Shown here: positions 29,313 to 37,839 of the stretch, piece by piece
Layout of the letters: each line of letters starts with the position of its first letter
How positions within the stretch are numbered: the stretch's first letter is position 1
Assembly: GCA_903849645.1 (NCBI GenBank)
Contig: CAINJJ010000009.1
Span: 310,001-374,000 of the forward strand
Source of the DNA: an uncultured Acidobacteriaceae bacterium
Lineage (GTDB): Bacteria; Acidobacteriota; Terriglobia; Terriglobales; Acidobacteriaceae
Direction: 5' to 3'
Length of the DNA stretch: 64,000 nt
Notes under the pieces: generated by a model
Database searches by the model: none
The model's input: only the letters and a program-made list of their open reading frames with translations
What the model was told of the DNA's origin: nothing
Translations under genes and position numbers: made by a program

Positions 29313-30818
29313 CTACGTGGTGAGGCGGTCGGGAGAGATGGCGGCTAGGGGCCAGAGGTGGAAGACGGAGCCGCGCTGGCCGGAGACCGCGACTTCCAGT
29401 TCCGTTTCGCCGGGCTTGAGGCCGTAGACGCGGCTGGTGAGGGCTTCGCGGCCGCCAATGAAGGACTCGATGACCGAGCCATCGAGGAAGATGTGGAGGG
29501 CCGGCCGGGGGTAAGGCAGCGCAGGCAGCGGGAAGGTGGTGCCGCCGCAGCGGATGGCATTGCCGGGGACATCGACGGTCAACTCGCAGAGGCGGGCGCC
29601 GTTGACGGAGAGGCCGACCGTGACCTTGCCACCTGGGAATTCGACCGGCAGGCGAAGTTCCTGGCGGAGGGTGGCGAGCTTGCGGCGGAAGGGCGCGCTC
29701 GGCTGGACAGCGATCTTTTCTTCGGGGCCGCGAAGTCTTGCGGCCTCCGCGGCGACAGCAATCTCAAGCTGACCCTGGGCGCCGATGGTGAGCACGCGGG
29801 GCAGAGACATTGCGCCTGACCAGCCGGCGGCGGCGAATTCGGCCTCGGGGCGGCGCTCCTGAATCCAGCCCCACAAGATGCGGCGGCCATCGGGAGCGCG
29901 GAAGCTCTTGGGAGCGTAGAAAGCGCCGCGGTCGAGCAGGCCCTGGCGCTTGACGGTGAAGGTGTGCTGTTGGATGTCGTAATCGCCGGTGTTCCAGAAG
30001 ACCTTGCCCTCAGCGGAGTAGAGGAGGCAGTGCTGGCCGTTGACCTCAAAGAAGTCGGGGCACTCCCACATTTCGCCGGTTTGGTTGGGGTCGTCGGAGT
30101 GGAGTCCGTTGGGCTTGCCGGAGGCGAGGGGGTGGAGGTAGTCCCAGTGGCGGAGGTCTGTGGAGCGATAGAGCAGGGCGCAGCCGCCCTTGCCGCGTTC
30201 GCCGGAGCCAACGACCATGTACCAGGCGTCGCCTTCCTGCCAGGGGCAGGGGTCGCGGAAGCCCGTGACCGCCATGCCGGCGGGGGGCAGCGCGACGACG
30301 GGGTCGGGGAGCTTTTTCCAGCTCCCGAGGGTGTCATCGACGGCGGTGGCCAGCAACTGGGTTTCGCGGTATTTCGCCCCGCTGTCGTGGATGGTGACGA
30401 GCTCTGGCGGTGCGGCCTGGATGCCGGTGTAGATGAGGGTGGGAACGCCGTTGTGGACTACGGCGGATCCGCTGAAGCAGCCGTCGCCATCGTGCCAGCC
30501 GGGAGTGGGGGCCAGGGCGATGGGCTGATGACGCCAGTGGACCATGTCCGTGCTGACGGCGTGGCCCCAGTGCATGTCGCCCCAGACGGCCGCGCCGGGA
30601 TTCATCTGGTAGAAGAGGTGATACTTGCCCTTCCACCAGATGGGGCCGTTGGGGTCGTTCATCCAGTTGTGGGGAGCGACGAAGTGGAGTTCGGGGCGGT
30701 TTGGGTCCTGGGCGAGATCGGGAGTGGAGGCGGCCAGGGCGCGGACCCGGCGAGAGGCCAGGGCGGTGCCGGCAGCAAGGCCAAGTGCGGCGACAAAGCG
30801 GCGGCGATCAAGAAACAT
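29313..30818 (-). CDS. GH32 beta-fructosidase (levanase/invertase type)
   Basis: A 501-residue enzyme that hydrolyses beta-fructofuranosides such as levan, inulin or sucrose. The three catalytic motifs are visible: WMNDPNGP (nucleophile Asp), GFRDP (transition-state Asp) and WECPDFF (acid/base Glu), all in the five-bladed propeller, with the C-terminal sandwich after about residue 350. A Tat-type leader (LDRRRFVAALGLAAG) is present. GGAGGG precedes the ATG. It starts 77 bases after the GH29 stop and may be co-transcribed with it. Confidence 0.93.
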   Translation of the reverse strand: MFLDRRRFVAALGLAAGTALASRRVRALAASTPDLAQDPNRPELHFVAPHNWMNDPNGPIWWKGKYHLFYQMNPGAAVWGDMHWGHAVSTDMVHWRHQPIALAPTPGWHDGDGCFSGSAVVHNGVPTLIYTGIQAAPPELVTIHDSGAKYRETQLLATAVDDTLGSWKKLPDPVVALPPAGMAVTGFRDPCPWQEGDAWYMVVGSGERGKGGCALLYRSTDLRHWDYLHPLASGKPNGLHSDDPNQTGEMWECPDFFEVNGQHCLLYSAEGKVFWNTGDYDIQQHTFTVKRQGLLDRGAFYAPKSFRAPDGRRILWGWIQERRPEAEFAAAGWSGAMSLPRVLTIGAQGQLEIAVAAEAARLRGPEEKIAVQPSAPFRRKLATLRQELRLPVEFPGGKVTVGLSVNGARLCELTVDVPGNAIRCGGTTFPLPALPYPRPALHIFLDGSVIESFIGGREALTSRVYGLKPGETELEVAVSGQRGSVFHLWPLAAISPDRLTT

Positions 30819-30895
30819 GGCGGACCCTCCGGAAAAGGAAGAGGCGTGGCAGACTCACCATGCTGCCACGCCCGCCTTGTAATCGCCAAGTTTGG

Positions 30896-32560
30896 TTATT
30901 TTGCGGCCGGGGCGAGCTTGACGACCCAGGCATATTTGCAGGCCGCATCGGGCGGCAGGTTGAGGGTGAGGGCGTCCGCGCCCTGGGTCCAGGTGACCTT
31001 GCCGGCGGAGCCGAGGAGCTCGGCGGAGCCGATGGGCAGAGCCGCGCCCTCATGGGACCAGCCGAGGGAATGGATGGTTGCCTTGCCGTCCTTGGGGCAG
31101 GCCATGCCGATGGCATAGACCGTGGAGCCTTTGGCGGTGAAGCGGAAGTCGTCCGGGGTGTAGGCCTTGGTGTCGGTGTCGTGGAAGGCGCCGGATTTGA
31201 CTTGCGTCGGGCCTTCGCCAAAGGTCTTCCAGGGCGTGGTTTCGTAGATGGCCTCGCCGTTGACCTTGAGCCATGCGCCCATTTCGAGCAGGGTGGTCTT
31301 GACCTCGTCGGGGATGGTGCCGTCGGGCTTGGGGCCGAAGTTGAGCAGCAGGTTGCCGTTCTTGCTGACGATGTCTACGAGCTGGTGGACAAGGAACTCG
31401 GGGGTCTTGAAGGTGTCGTGCTCGATGTAGCCCCAGCTTGCGTCGCTGATGGAGGTGTCTGTCTGCCAGTGCTCGGCCTCGATGTGGTCAAGCTGACCGC
31501 GCTCGAAGTCGCGGACCCCGCCCTGCCAGTTGACAGCGTAGTCCTTGAAGTTGAGGACACCGGTGTAGCCGTGGGCGACCGCGAAGTTGTAGTAGAAGGC
31601 GGCAAACTCGGTGAGCGCGCTGCGAACCCTGGGCTGGCCAATCCACCAGTCGAAGTAGACAATCTCGGGCTTGTATTTCTCCACCAGTTCGGCGTCGCGG
31701 GCAAGCCAGTCGCGGGTCCAGGCGTCACTTACATAGGTCCAGTCGTTGTAGAGGCCCTGGCCGTCGGGGGCGGCGATCCACTGGTGCGCGGGGCCGTAGA
31801 GGCCGGCGTATTTGGGGTCGTTGACGTCTGACCGAATAGCGCGGCCGCCGTCCATGAAGAAGTTGTGTTCGACGCGATGGGAGCTGAGGCCGAAGTGGAG
31901 GCCCTCGCCGCGGACGGCCTTGGCGAGTTCGCCGAGCGTGTCGCGCTTGGGACCCATCTTGACCACCGTCCAGTCGGAGAGGCCGGAGTCGTACATGGAG
32001 AAGCCGTCGTGATGCTCGGCGACTGGCACCACATAGCGAGCGCCCGACTGCTTGAAGACGCTGGCCCAGGCGGCGGCGTCAAAGTGCTCGGCGCGGAAGA
32101 GCGGGATCAGGTCCTTGTAGCCCTTGGCGTCCTTCTGGGCGGGGTCCTTGGAGGCGAAGTGCTCCTGGAAGTTCTTATAGGCGCCATCCCCTGGGTGGTA
32201 CATGTTGCGGGGATACCACTCGTTCTCCGCGCCGGGGACGGAGTAGACGCCCCAGTGGATGAAGATGCCAAATTTGGCGTCCTTGTACCACTGCGGCTGC
32301 TGATATTTGACGAGCGTGGCCCAGTCGGGACGGAAAGGGCCGTCGTTGGCCTGGCGGTCGGCCTCGGCCAGCAGGCGATTGCGCTCGGTGTCGTATTTGC
32401 TGACGGCCTGCTGCCACTCGCGGTCAATCTGTTCGGCAGATTTGACGCCGAGGGTGGGAGCAAGGGGGTCAGTGGAGGGGGTTGCGGCAGGAGCCTGCGC
32501 AAAAAGCAGAGGCGCGGCGAAGAGGAGCAGTACAGGGAGGAGGCGGGGTGAAATCTTCAT
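30896..32560 (-). CDS. GH29 alpha-L-fucosidase
   Basis: A 554-residue secreted fucosidase with signal peptide MKISPRLLPVLLLFAAPLLF. GH29 features: WYKDAKFGIFIHWGVYSVP near the barrel start, VAEHHDGFSMYDSGLSDWTV, and nucleophile region EIVYFDWWIGQP (Asp in DWWIG). It releases alpha-L-fucose from plant or microbial glycans. The ATG at 32560 has no Shine-Dalgarno, and a TACTAT -10 box lies only eight bases before it, so the mRNA may be leaderless. It is divergent from an ArsR regulator. Confidence 0.92.
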   Translation of the reverse strand: MKISPRLLPVLLLFAAPLLFAQAPAATPSTDPLAPTLGVKSAEQIDREWQQAVSKYDTERNRLLAEADRQANDGPFRPDWATLVKYQQPQWYKDAKFGIFIHWGVYSVPGAENEWYPRNMYHPGDGAYKNFQEHFASKDPAQKDAKGYKDLIPLFRAEHFDAAAWASVFKQSGARYVVPVAEHHDGFSMYDSGLSDWTVVKMGPKRDTLGELAKAVRGEGLHFGLSSHRVEHNFFMDGGRAIRSDVNDPKYAGLYGPAHQWIAAPDGQGLYNDWTYVSDAWTRDWLARDAELVEKYKPEIVYFDWWIGQPRVRSALTEFAAFYYNFAVAHGYTGVLNFKDYAVNWQGGVRDFERGQLDHIEAEHWQTDTSISDASWGYIEHDTFKTPEFLVHQLVDIVSKNGNLLLNFGPKPDGTIPDEVKTTLLEMGAWLKVNGEAIYETTPWKTFGEGPTQVKSGAFHDTDTKAYTPDDFRFTAKGSTVYAIGMACPKDGKATIHSLGWSHEGAALPIGSAELLGSAGKVTWTQGADALTLNLPPDAACKYAWVVKLAPAAK

Positions 32561-32568
32561 AGGGCCGC

Positions 32569-32598
32569 ATAGTAAACGATAACGTAAGACACTTGCAA
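32569..32598 (-). promoter_or_regulatory. GH29 promoter, probably leaderless
   Basis: On the minus strand TTGCAA (32598-32593) and TACTAT (32574-32569) are 18 bases apart. The -10 box ends eight bases before the ATG, so transcription should begin at or next to it. A quasi-palindrome, GCAAACGATTTC (32595-32606), overlaps the -35 box and resembles the site at 23478-23489. Confidence 0.5.
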
Positions 32599-32650
32599 AC
32601 GATTTCACGGGGAAAATCGCGGGCCCGGCGGGAGGGAGAGGAATATCTCC

Positions 32651-32678
32651 TTGACATATTCCCATATAAGAATGTATT
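32651..32678 (+). promoter_or_regulatory. Promoter of the arsR-like gene
   Basis: TTGACA (32651-32656) is followed after 16 bases by TGTATT (32673-32678). The spacer contains ATTC-N8-GAAT (32658-32673), a dyad that could be the autoregulatory operator. The -10 box is eight bases from the ATG at 32687, again suggesting a leaderless mRNA. Confidence 0.5.
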
Positions 32679-32686
32679 TGTCTTGC

Positions 32687-33058
32687 ATGGCGCGCGCCGC
32701 AACCACTTCCGATGCCTTCAACGCCGTGGCGGAGCCGCGCCGGCGGCAGATCCTGAGCTACCTGGCGCTGAATGAACGGCCGGTGGGCGAGATTGTGGCG
32801 GAGCTGGGGCTGGACCAGCCCTCGGTGTCAAAGCATCTGGGCGTGTTGCGCGATGTGGGCCTGGTGCGGGTGCGGCGGCAGGGGCGGCACAAGTTTTACC
32901 GCACCAACGCCGAGGCCATTCGCCCCATGCACGCCTGGGCGGGCACGTTTGAGCGCTTCTGGCAGAACCAGTTGAGCCAGGTGAAGCAGCAAGCCGAAGA
33001 GACAGCACGACAAGCGAAGGCAAAAATCCCCGAAAACCACCCCAAGGAGGAATCATGA
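32687..33058 (+). CDS. ArsR/SmtB-family transcriptional regulator
   Basis: A 123-residue winged-helix repressor (VAEPRRRQILSYL, then VGEIVAELGLDQPSVSKHLGVLRDVGLVRVRRQGRHKFY). It lacks an obvious metal-binding Cys cluster, so it belongs with the non-metal ArsR proteins usually paired with an SRPBCC gene. I start at 32687 because upstream in-frame starts overlap the promoter. Its stop overlaps the ATG of the next gene by four bases (ATGA), showing translational coupling. Confidence 0.85.
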   Translation: MARAATTSDAFNAVAEPRRRQILSYLALNERPVGEIVAELGLDQPSVSKHLGVLRDVGLVRVRRQGRHKFYRTNAEAIRPMHAWAGTFERFWQNQLSQVKQQAEETARQAKAKIPENHPKEES

Positions 33059-33504
33059 TCGCGACCGCACCGGGCATTGAAAACATGACCCTGGACATCA
33101 AGCAGGAGATCCACGTGAACGCACCGCTTGAGACAACATTTGCCGCCCTGCTGGACCAGATGGGCCCGCGCAACGCAAGGGGCGAAGGCCAGCCCATGCC
33201 CATGAAGCTGGAGGCGTGGCCGGGCGGCCGCTGGTACCGCGACCTGGGCGACAACAACGGCCACTTCTGGGGCCATGTGCAGGCCATCAAGCGGCCCACG
33301 CTGCTGGAGATCAGCGGTCCGCTCTTCGCGTCTTACCCGTTCCTTTCCAATGTGCAGTACCGGCTGTCTGAGGCTGACGGCGGGACGCTGATCTCGCTGC
33401 GGCACACGGCGCTGGGCTTGATCGAGGAGCAGCACAGGGAAGGGCTCGGGCAAGGGTGGGCCTCGATTCTGGAGCAGACCCGGAAGCGGGCCGAAGCGCA
33501 ATAA
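33055..33504 (+). CDS. SRPBCC/AHSA1-domain protein
   Basis: A 149-residue START-like (AHSA1) protein: IKQEIHVNAPLETTFAALLD, then WPGGRWYRDLGDNNGHFWG and a C-terminal helix GLGQGWASILEQTR. These small proteins form a hydrophobic ligand cavity and are very often encoded right after an ArsR repressor, as here. The ligand is unknown. An AAGGAGG site precedes the ATG. A strong terminator follows. Confidence 0.85.
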   Translation: MIATAPGIENMTLDIKQEIHVNAPLETTFAALLDQMGPRNARGEGQPMPMKLEAWPGGRWYRDLGDNNGHFWGHVQAIKRPTLLEISGPLFASYPFLSNVQYRLSEADGGTLISLRHTALGLIEEQHREGLGQGWASILEQTRKRAEAQ

Positions 33505-33536
33505 GGGCCGGGCTCAGAGCAATTGGGGGACGAAAG

Positions 33537-33568
33537 GCAAACGCCAGGGGAGAGCCCCTGGCGTTTGC
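33537..33568 (+). terminator. Strong hairpin after the ArsR-SRPBCC operon
   Basis: GCAAACGCCAGGGG pairs perfectly with CCCCTGGCGTTTGC over 14 bases around an AGAG loop, 32 bases after the SRPBCC stop, and is followed by TTGTTG. Confidence 0.8.
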
Positions 33569-33671
33569 TTGTTGCGGACATCGGGTTGACGGGCAGCTCA
33601 GTTGCCCGCGGCGGCGGGCCTGGGCAGCAATGAGTGAAGGCGGGCCGGCGCGGCGGGCGGTGAGGGTGTTC

Positions 33672-33735
33672 CATTGCGCTGGAAGACGCGCAACGGATGG
33701 CACACGGGTCCACAGTAAATCCGAAAACGCTCTAA
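33672..33735. repeat. Dispersed hairpin repeat, copy 2
   Basis: The 22 bases at 33672-33693 are identical to 29251-29272 and form the same TTGCGC/GCGCAA hairpin. The downstream half is diverged but alignable. As in copy 1, the unit ends at the stop codon of a minus-strand gene (DUF3891). Confidence 0.6.
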
Positions 33736-34553
33736 GCGGAGAGTGTGACGGTCAGCGACTCGATGGGCGCGGCGTGGAAGGCGGCCTCGAGATGGCTGGA
33801 GGCGGGGAAGGTCTTTCCCTCGACATGGCGCGCGGGGAAGGTGAAGCGGAGCTCCGGCTCGGCGAAGGGCCATGGGGCGAGCCGGAAGTGGCGCGGCGCG
33901 ACGGGATGGACCTGGACCTCGGTGGTGTCTCCGGTGTTCAGCGGCAGAGGGTGGAGCAGGTGAGCGGGCGCGGCATAGGCGACACAGGTGAGCAGGGAGA
34001 GGTTGTCGCAGGCCTGCAGGAGGCGGAAGTGCTCAAGGATGGTCTGCTCGTCTTTTTCAAGCGGGCTGAGCGAGGGGTCGGCGGCGATGGAAGCGAGAAG
34101 CTCCTGCTGATAGTCGCGCTGGCGGGCCAGGAAGGCATCGAGAAGCAGCAGGCCCTCAGGCGCGATGGTGGAGCGGTCGGCGTGGGCGGTCAGCAGGTTG
34201 TAGGTGTGCATGGAGATGAGGAGTCCGGCGTATGGATCCCTCTCCGCAATGATGCGGACGGCGCGGTCGCGCACGGCAAGATAGTCTTCGAGGTCGATCT
34301 CTTCAAATGCGGAGTATTTGCCGACCAGTTCAATGGAGAAGGCGGAGGGCTTGCCCTGGCGGGTGATGGAGGGGTGGGCGTCGCGCAGTGCCCATCCATC
34401 GTCGTGGCAGGCGATGCCGCGGAGGACGCGCGCACGCGGTTCGGGCTTGCGGAACTGCGCGTTGCCCCATGCCTCTGCAAATGCGCCGGCAAGCTGGGCG
34501 TGATCGGGATGGCGGATGAGCCACCAGCCTGTTTCGGATTCCATGCGTAACAT
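33732..34553 (-). CDS. DUF3891-family protein
   Basis: A 273-residue soluble protein that I place in DUF3891 from its pattern WWLIRHPDHAQLAGAFAEAWG...IACHDDGW and LISMHTYNLLT. The conserved His and Asp residues (HPDH, CHDDGW, SMHT) suggest a metal-dependent helical hydrolase fold, but no activity is established to my knowledge. It is the last gene of a seven-gene leftward operon, 12 bases after the permease, with GGAGG seven bases before the ATG. Its constant company with the ABC transporter genes suggests a role in processing the imported compound. Confidence 0.65.
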   Translation of the reverse strand: MLRMESETGWWLIRHPDHAQLAGAFAEAWGNAQFRKPEPRARVLRGIACHDDGWALRDAHPSITRQGKPSAFSIELVGKYSAFEEIDLEDYLAVRDRAVRIIAERDPYAGLLISMHTYNLLTAHADRSTIAPEGLLLLDAFLARQRDYQQELLASIAADPSLSPLEKDEQTILEHFRLLQACDNLSLLTCVAYAAPAHLLHPLPLNTGDTTEVQVHPVAPRHFRLAPWPFAEPELRFTFPARHVEGKTFPASSHLEAAFHAAPIESLTVTLSA

Positions 34554-34565
34554 CGATCTTCCTCC

Positions 34566-35357
34566 CTATTCGAGCGCCTGCGGGCGGTTGGAGGCGTGCC
34601 AGTTATGCAAGGCAAGCCACTCAAGAAACATGACGATGAAGAAGAATGAAAAGCCCAGCGCGGTGGCCGCGATGACCAGGGCGAACAGGTAGCCGGTCTC
34701 CATCTGGTTGTTGGCGTAGATCATGGCGTAGCCGAGGCCGCCCTCGCCCACGCGGGTGGAGCCGGCGAAGAGCTCGCCGGTGATGCCGCCGATCACGCTG
34801 ACGCCGGCGGAGATGCGGATTCCCGTGAAGAGGTTGGGCAGGGCGTGAGGCAGCCTGAGCTTGAAGAGCACCTGCGCGGGCGTTGCCTTGTGCATGACGA
34901 ACAGCTGAATGAAGTTTTCGTCGACGCTGATGAGGCCCTGCGTGGTGTTGGCGATGATGGGGGCCAGGCTGATGATGAAAGTGACCACGGTTACGGAGAA
35001 GATGCCCGCGCCCACCCAGTTGATGATGAGCGGCGCGATGGCCACGATGGGGACCGTTTGCAACAGGATGGTGTAGGGGTAAAGCAACTGGCGGAGCCAG
35101 CGCCACTGGGCAAAGAACATGGCGGCAACGACGCCCACGAGGATGGCGAGCAACAGGCCTCCGGCGGCCTCTTCGGTAGTGATCCAGAGAGAGGCGAGGA
35201 CCGCCATGTAGCGGAGGCGGAGAACCTTGAGCACGGTGAGAGGATCGGGAAGTATGTAGACCGGCAGGTGATTGAGACGCACCACGGCCTGCCAGACGCA
35301 GAGCAGGAAGGCGAGCACGACGGCGCTGTTGAAGACGAGCAGGGCCTGCTTCTTCAT
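34566..35357 (-). CDS. ABC transporter permease (NitT/TauT type)
   Basis: A 263-residue inner-membrane permease with about six membrane segments and the EAA-like cytoplasmic loop (about residues 155-175, KATPAQVLFKLRLPHALPNLFTGIRI), typical of the SsuC/TauC/ThiX subgroup. It overlaps the ATPase stop by four bases (ATGA) and so is translated with it. Its likely partner is the lipoprotein at 42085, encoded on the other side of the divergent promoter. Confidence 0.88.
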   Translation of the reverse strand: MKKQALLVFNSAVVLAFLLCVWQAVVRLNHLPVYILPDPLTVLKVLRLRYMAVLASLWITTEEAAGGLLLAILVGVVAAMFFAQWRWLRQLLYPYTILLQTVPIVAIAPLIINWVGAGIFSVTVVTFIISLAPIIANTTQGLISVDENFIQLFVMHKATPAQVLFKLRLPHALPNLFTGIRISAGVSVIGGITGELFAGSTRVGEGGLGYAMIYANNQMETGYLFALVIAATALGFSFFFIVMFLEWLALHNWHASNRPQALE

Positions 35358-36133
35358 ACGGCGTGAACTCCCCTCAGCAGGCGCGATGCGAGCGTGACGG
35401 TGTTTTCGTATTCGCTGGTTTCGCGCGTCTGCGCGGTGCGCGGCCAGGGGAGCGAGACGGGCAGCTCATGGGCAACGCGGCCGGGATGGGCGGCGAGGAT
35501 GACGATGCGCGAGGAGAGAAAGACAGCCTCGGAGACGGAATGGGTGACGAAGAGCACGGTCCACTTCTGCTCTTCCCTCATGCGCAGCAGTTCTTCATTG
35601 AGGTGATCGCGCGTCATCTCGTCGAGAGCCGCGAAGGGCTCATCCATGAGCAGGATGCGCGGGCGGCCCACGAGGGCGCGGGCGATGGAGGCGCGCATCT
35701 TCATGCCGCCGGAGAGCTGCCGCGGATAGCTGTGCGCCACGTGCCTGAGGCCGACGAGGTCGAGCATGCGCGTGACGCGTTCGTGGCGCAGGGGCCGCGC
35801 GGCGTATTCGAGTTCGAGGCCGAGACCAACGTTCTTCTCCACGGTTCTCCAGGGGAGCAACGTGGGGTCCTGAAAGATGAAGCCCATCAACTCGCGCGCG
35901 TTCTCCGGCGTCATGCCGTTTACCTTGACGATGCCTTCGCTGACCGGGCTGAGGCCGGAGACGAGGCGCAGGAGCGTGGATTTTCCGCAGCCGGAGGGAC
36001 CGAGAAAGGTGACGAACTCGCCGCGCTCCACCGTGAGCGAGATGCCTTCAAGGGCCACGGACGCGTTGCGATAGCGCTTGGTGACGCCGTGGAGTTCAAT
36101 CTCCGGAATGGTGCGCGCGCCCGAGATCACCAT
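35354..36133 (-). CDS. ABC transporter ATPase (NitT/TauT type)
   Basis: A 259-residue ATPase: Walker A GPSGCGKST, Q-loop FQDPTLLPWR, signature LSGGMKMRASIARAL, Walker B ILLMDEPFAALD and the H-loop FVTHS. The pattern matches SsuB/TauB/ThiZ. The start at 36133 follows GGGAGAG and lies seven bases inside the upstream hydrolase gene, so the two are coupled. With the permease and lipoprotein it forms a complete importer for a small organic molecule. Confidence 0.9.
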   Translation of the reverse strand: MVISGARTIPEIELHGVTKRYRNASVALEGISLTVERGEFVTFLGPSGCGKSTLLRLVSGLSPVSEGIVKVNGMTPENARELMGFIFQDPTLLPWRTVEKNVGLGLELEYAARPLRHERVTRMLDLVGLRHVAHSYPRQLSGGMKMRASIARALVGRPRILLMDEPFAALDEMTRDHLNEELLRMREEQKWTVLFVTHSVSEAVFLSSRIVILAAHPGRVAHELPVSLPWPRTAQTRETSEYENTVTLASRLLRGVHAV

Positions 36134-37836
36134 GCGGACTCTCCCTGCAGCGGAAGGTAGAGGACGGATGGGTGGTCCGCGGTGTGAAGGACCTGATGGG
36201 TGGAGCGGTTCCAACTCCACTGGTCGGTCAAGTGGGGTGGAGTAGCGTTGGATGGATTGCGGTCGTAGAGAGGAAATGCGGAGGCGGCGATCTCAAGGCG
36301 GAGGCGTTCGCCGACCGCGAGTTGGAAGGCGACCGGCTCAAGGGTGAACTCCCATGCGTGAACCGTATCGGGCGCATAGGTGGCTTCGCGAAAGAGGAAA
36401 GAGCTGCGCGCGATGCCGATGGAGACGAACTCCGCGCGGCCGCTTGCGAGTACGCGCACGAGCTTTGCGGTGAGGTCCGCATGGGTCGCGCTGGTTGCGG
36501 CAAAGAGACGGACACGGGGCTGGCCGAAGACCTCCGCGGCGCGCACGGCCGGGCCGGAGGTGTAGACGAGCAGGTTGTTGCCCATCTCGATTGCGGATTG
36601 GTCCAGAGGACCACTGAGCGCATCTGCGCCGCCTGGGGCCAGGACGGGCACTTCGGGGTCGTAGACGAAGACATCGCGCGACTCTTCGCCCGATGGCGGA
36701 ACGGATGCCAACAAGCCATCGCCCTTGCGTGAGTTGGCGCTGCCGCCGCTGCGCAGAAAAAGCCCGTGGTTCGCAGCCTCGGGCCATTCAGGTGCGGTGC
36801 GCCACTGGTTTGCGCCCATCACGAAGTAGCGCACGCGCGGCTCGGCGGCAAACTCCTGGGAGTCCCTGAGCCAGTGGTTAAACCAGCGCAGAAGGATGCT
36901 GTTGGTGTCAAGATTGGCGGCTTCGCCGAGGTTCACATCGCCGACGCGGTCACCCCATGGGATGTGAACCCATGGGCCTGCGATCAGGTATTGGTGGGCG
37001 CGCGCGAACTCGTTTGCGGCGTGATTGCAGAGAGCGCGGAAGCCTGCGATGGAGCCGTCGAGATAGGTGTCGAACCAGCCGGAGAGATGGAGTGCGGGGA
37101 TCTGGATGCTGCTCCAGCGTGTGCTGAGATCCTGGCTGGACCAGTAGTCGCCGGGCTCGCGATGCGCGAACCAGTCGTTGACATAGGGAGGCAGCCCGGG
37201 GTCGGCGAGGGCGGGATGCTCTGCATACGGAACGAGCGCGGGCTGGGCGCGGAGGCTGCGCCATGCGGCTTCGAGCTTTTCGGTGGCATCGCGCAGTCCC
37301 CTGCGCCGAGCGTCTTCACGCAGCATCTGGATGCCCCATCCGAGCGACGAACTCAGGCGCAGTGCGCCCTGATGATAGAACCATCCGTGATAGAGATCGG
37401 CCGCGGTCATCTGCGGAGCGATGCATTGAAGGCCTTCGGGCTGCTCGGCCGCGGCCAGCAACTGGGTCATGCCCTGGTAGGAGAATCCGTACATGCCGAT
37501 GCGCCCATTGCACGCGGCGTGTTGGCGCAGCCAGGCGATGGTCTCGGCGCCGTCGCGGCCTTCGCTGCAAAAGGGATAAAACTCTCCCTTCGAGTCGCCG
37601 CGGCCGCGCACGTCCTGGATGACAACGTGATAGCCCTGGCGCGCAAACCAGACAGGATGCGCATAGACCACGGTGGAGGCGATATCGCGGCCATAGGGCT
37701 GCCGCATGAGGAGCGTGGGCCACGGACCCTGGCCCTGCGGATAGTAGTGGTCGGAGGCAAGCGCGACCCCGTCGCTGAGCCCGCAACGCACTCCGCGCTC
37801 CAATCGCACTCCGCTGCCGCAATCGACAAGGGCCAT
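36127..37836 (-). CDS. CocE/NonD-family serine hydrolase
   Basis: A 569-residue alpha/beta hydrolase of the X-Pro dipeptidyl-peptidase/cocaine-esterase group. The nucleophile is S119 in the GFSYQG elbow; the N-terminal MRQPYGR, QDVRGRGDSKGEF and C-terminal jellyroll (about residues 330-569, with RVRLFAATSATHADLTAKL) are all recognisable. There is no signal peptide, so it acts in the cytoplasm. It begins three bases after the creatininase stop. It would hydrolyse an ester or amide of the imported compound; the exact bond is unknown. Confidence 0.85.
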   Translation of the reverse strand: MALVDCGSGVRLERGVRCGLSDGVALASDHYYPQGQGPWPTLLMRQPYGRDIASTVVYAHPVWFARQGYHVVIQDVRGRGDSKGEFYPFCSEGRDGAETIAWLRQHAACNGRIGMYGFSYQGMTQLLAAAEQPEGLQCIAPQMTAADLYHGWFYHQGALRLSSSLGWGIQMLREDARRRGLRDATEKLEAAWRSLRAQPALVPYAEHPALADPGLPPYVNDWFAHREPGDYWSSQDLSTRWSSIQIPALHLSGWFDTYLDGSIAGFRALCNHAANEFARAHQYLIAGPWVHIPWGDRVGDVNLGEAANLDTNSILLRWFNHWLRDSQEFAAEPRVRYFVMGANQWRTAPEWPEAANHGLFLRSGGSANSRKGDGLLASVPPSGEESRDVFVYDPEVPVLAPGGADALSGPLDQSAIEMGNNLLVYTSGPAVRAAEVFGQPRVRLFAATSATHADLTAKLVRVLASGRAEFVSIGIARSSFLFREATYAPDTVHAWEFTLEPVAFQLAVGERLRLEIAASAFPLYDRNPSNATPPHLTDQWSWNRSTHQVLHTADHPSVLYLPLQGESAW

Positions 37837-37839
37837 GGG

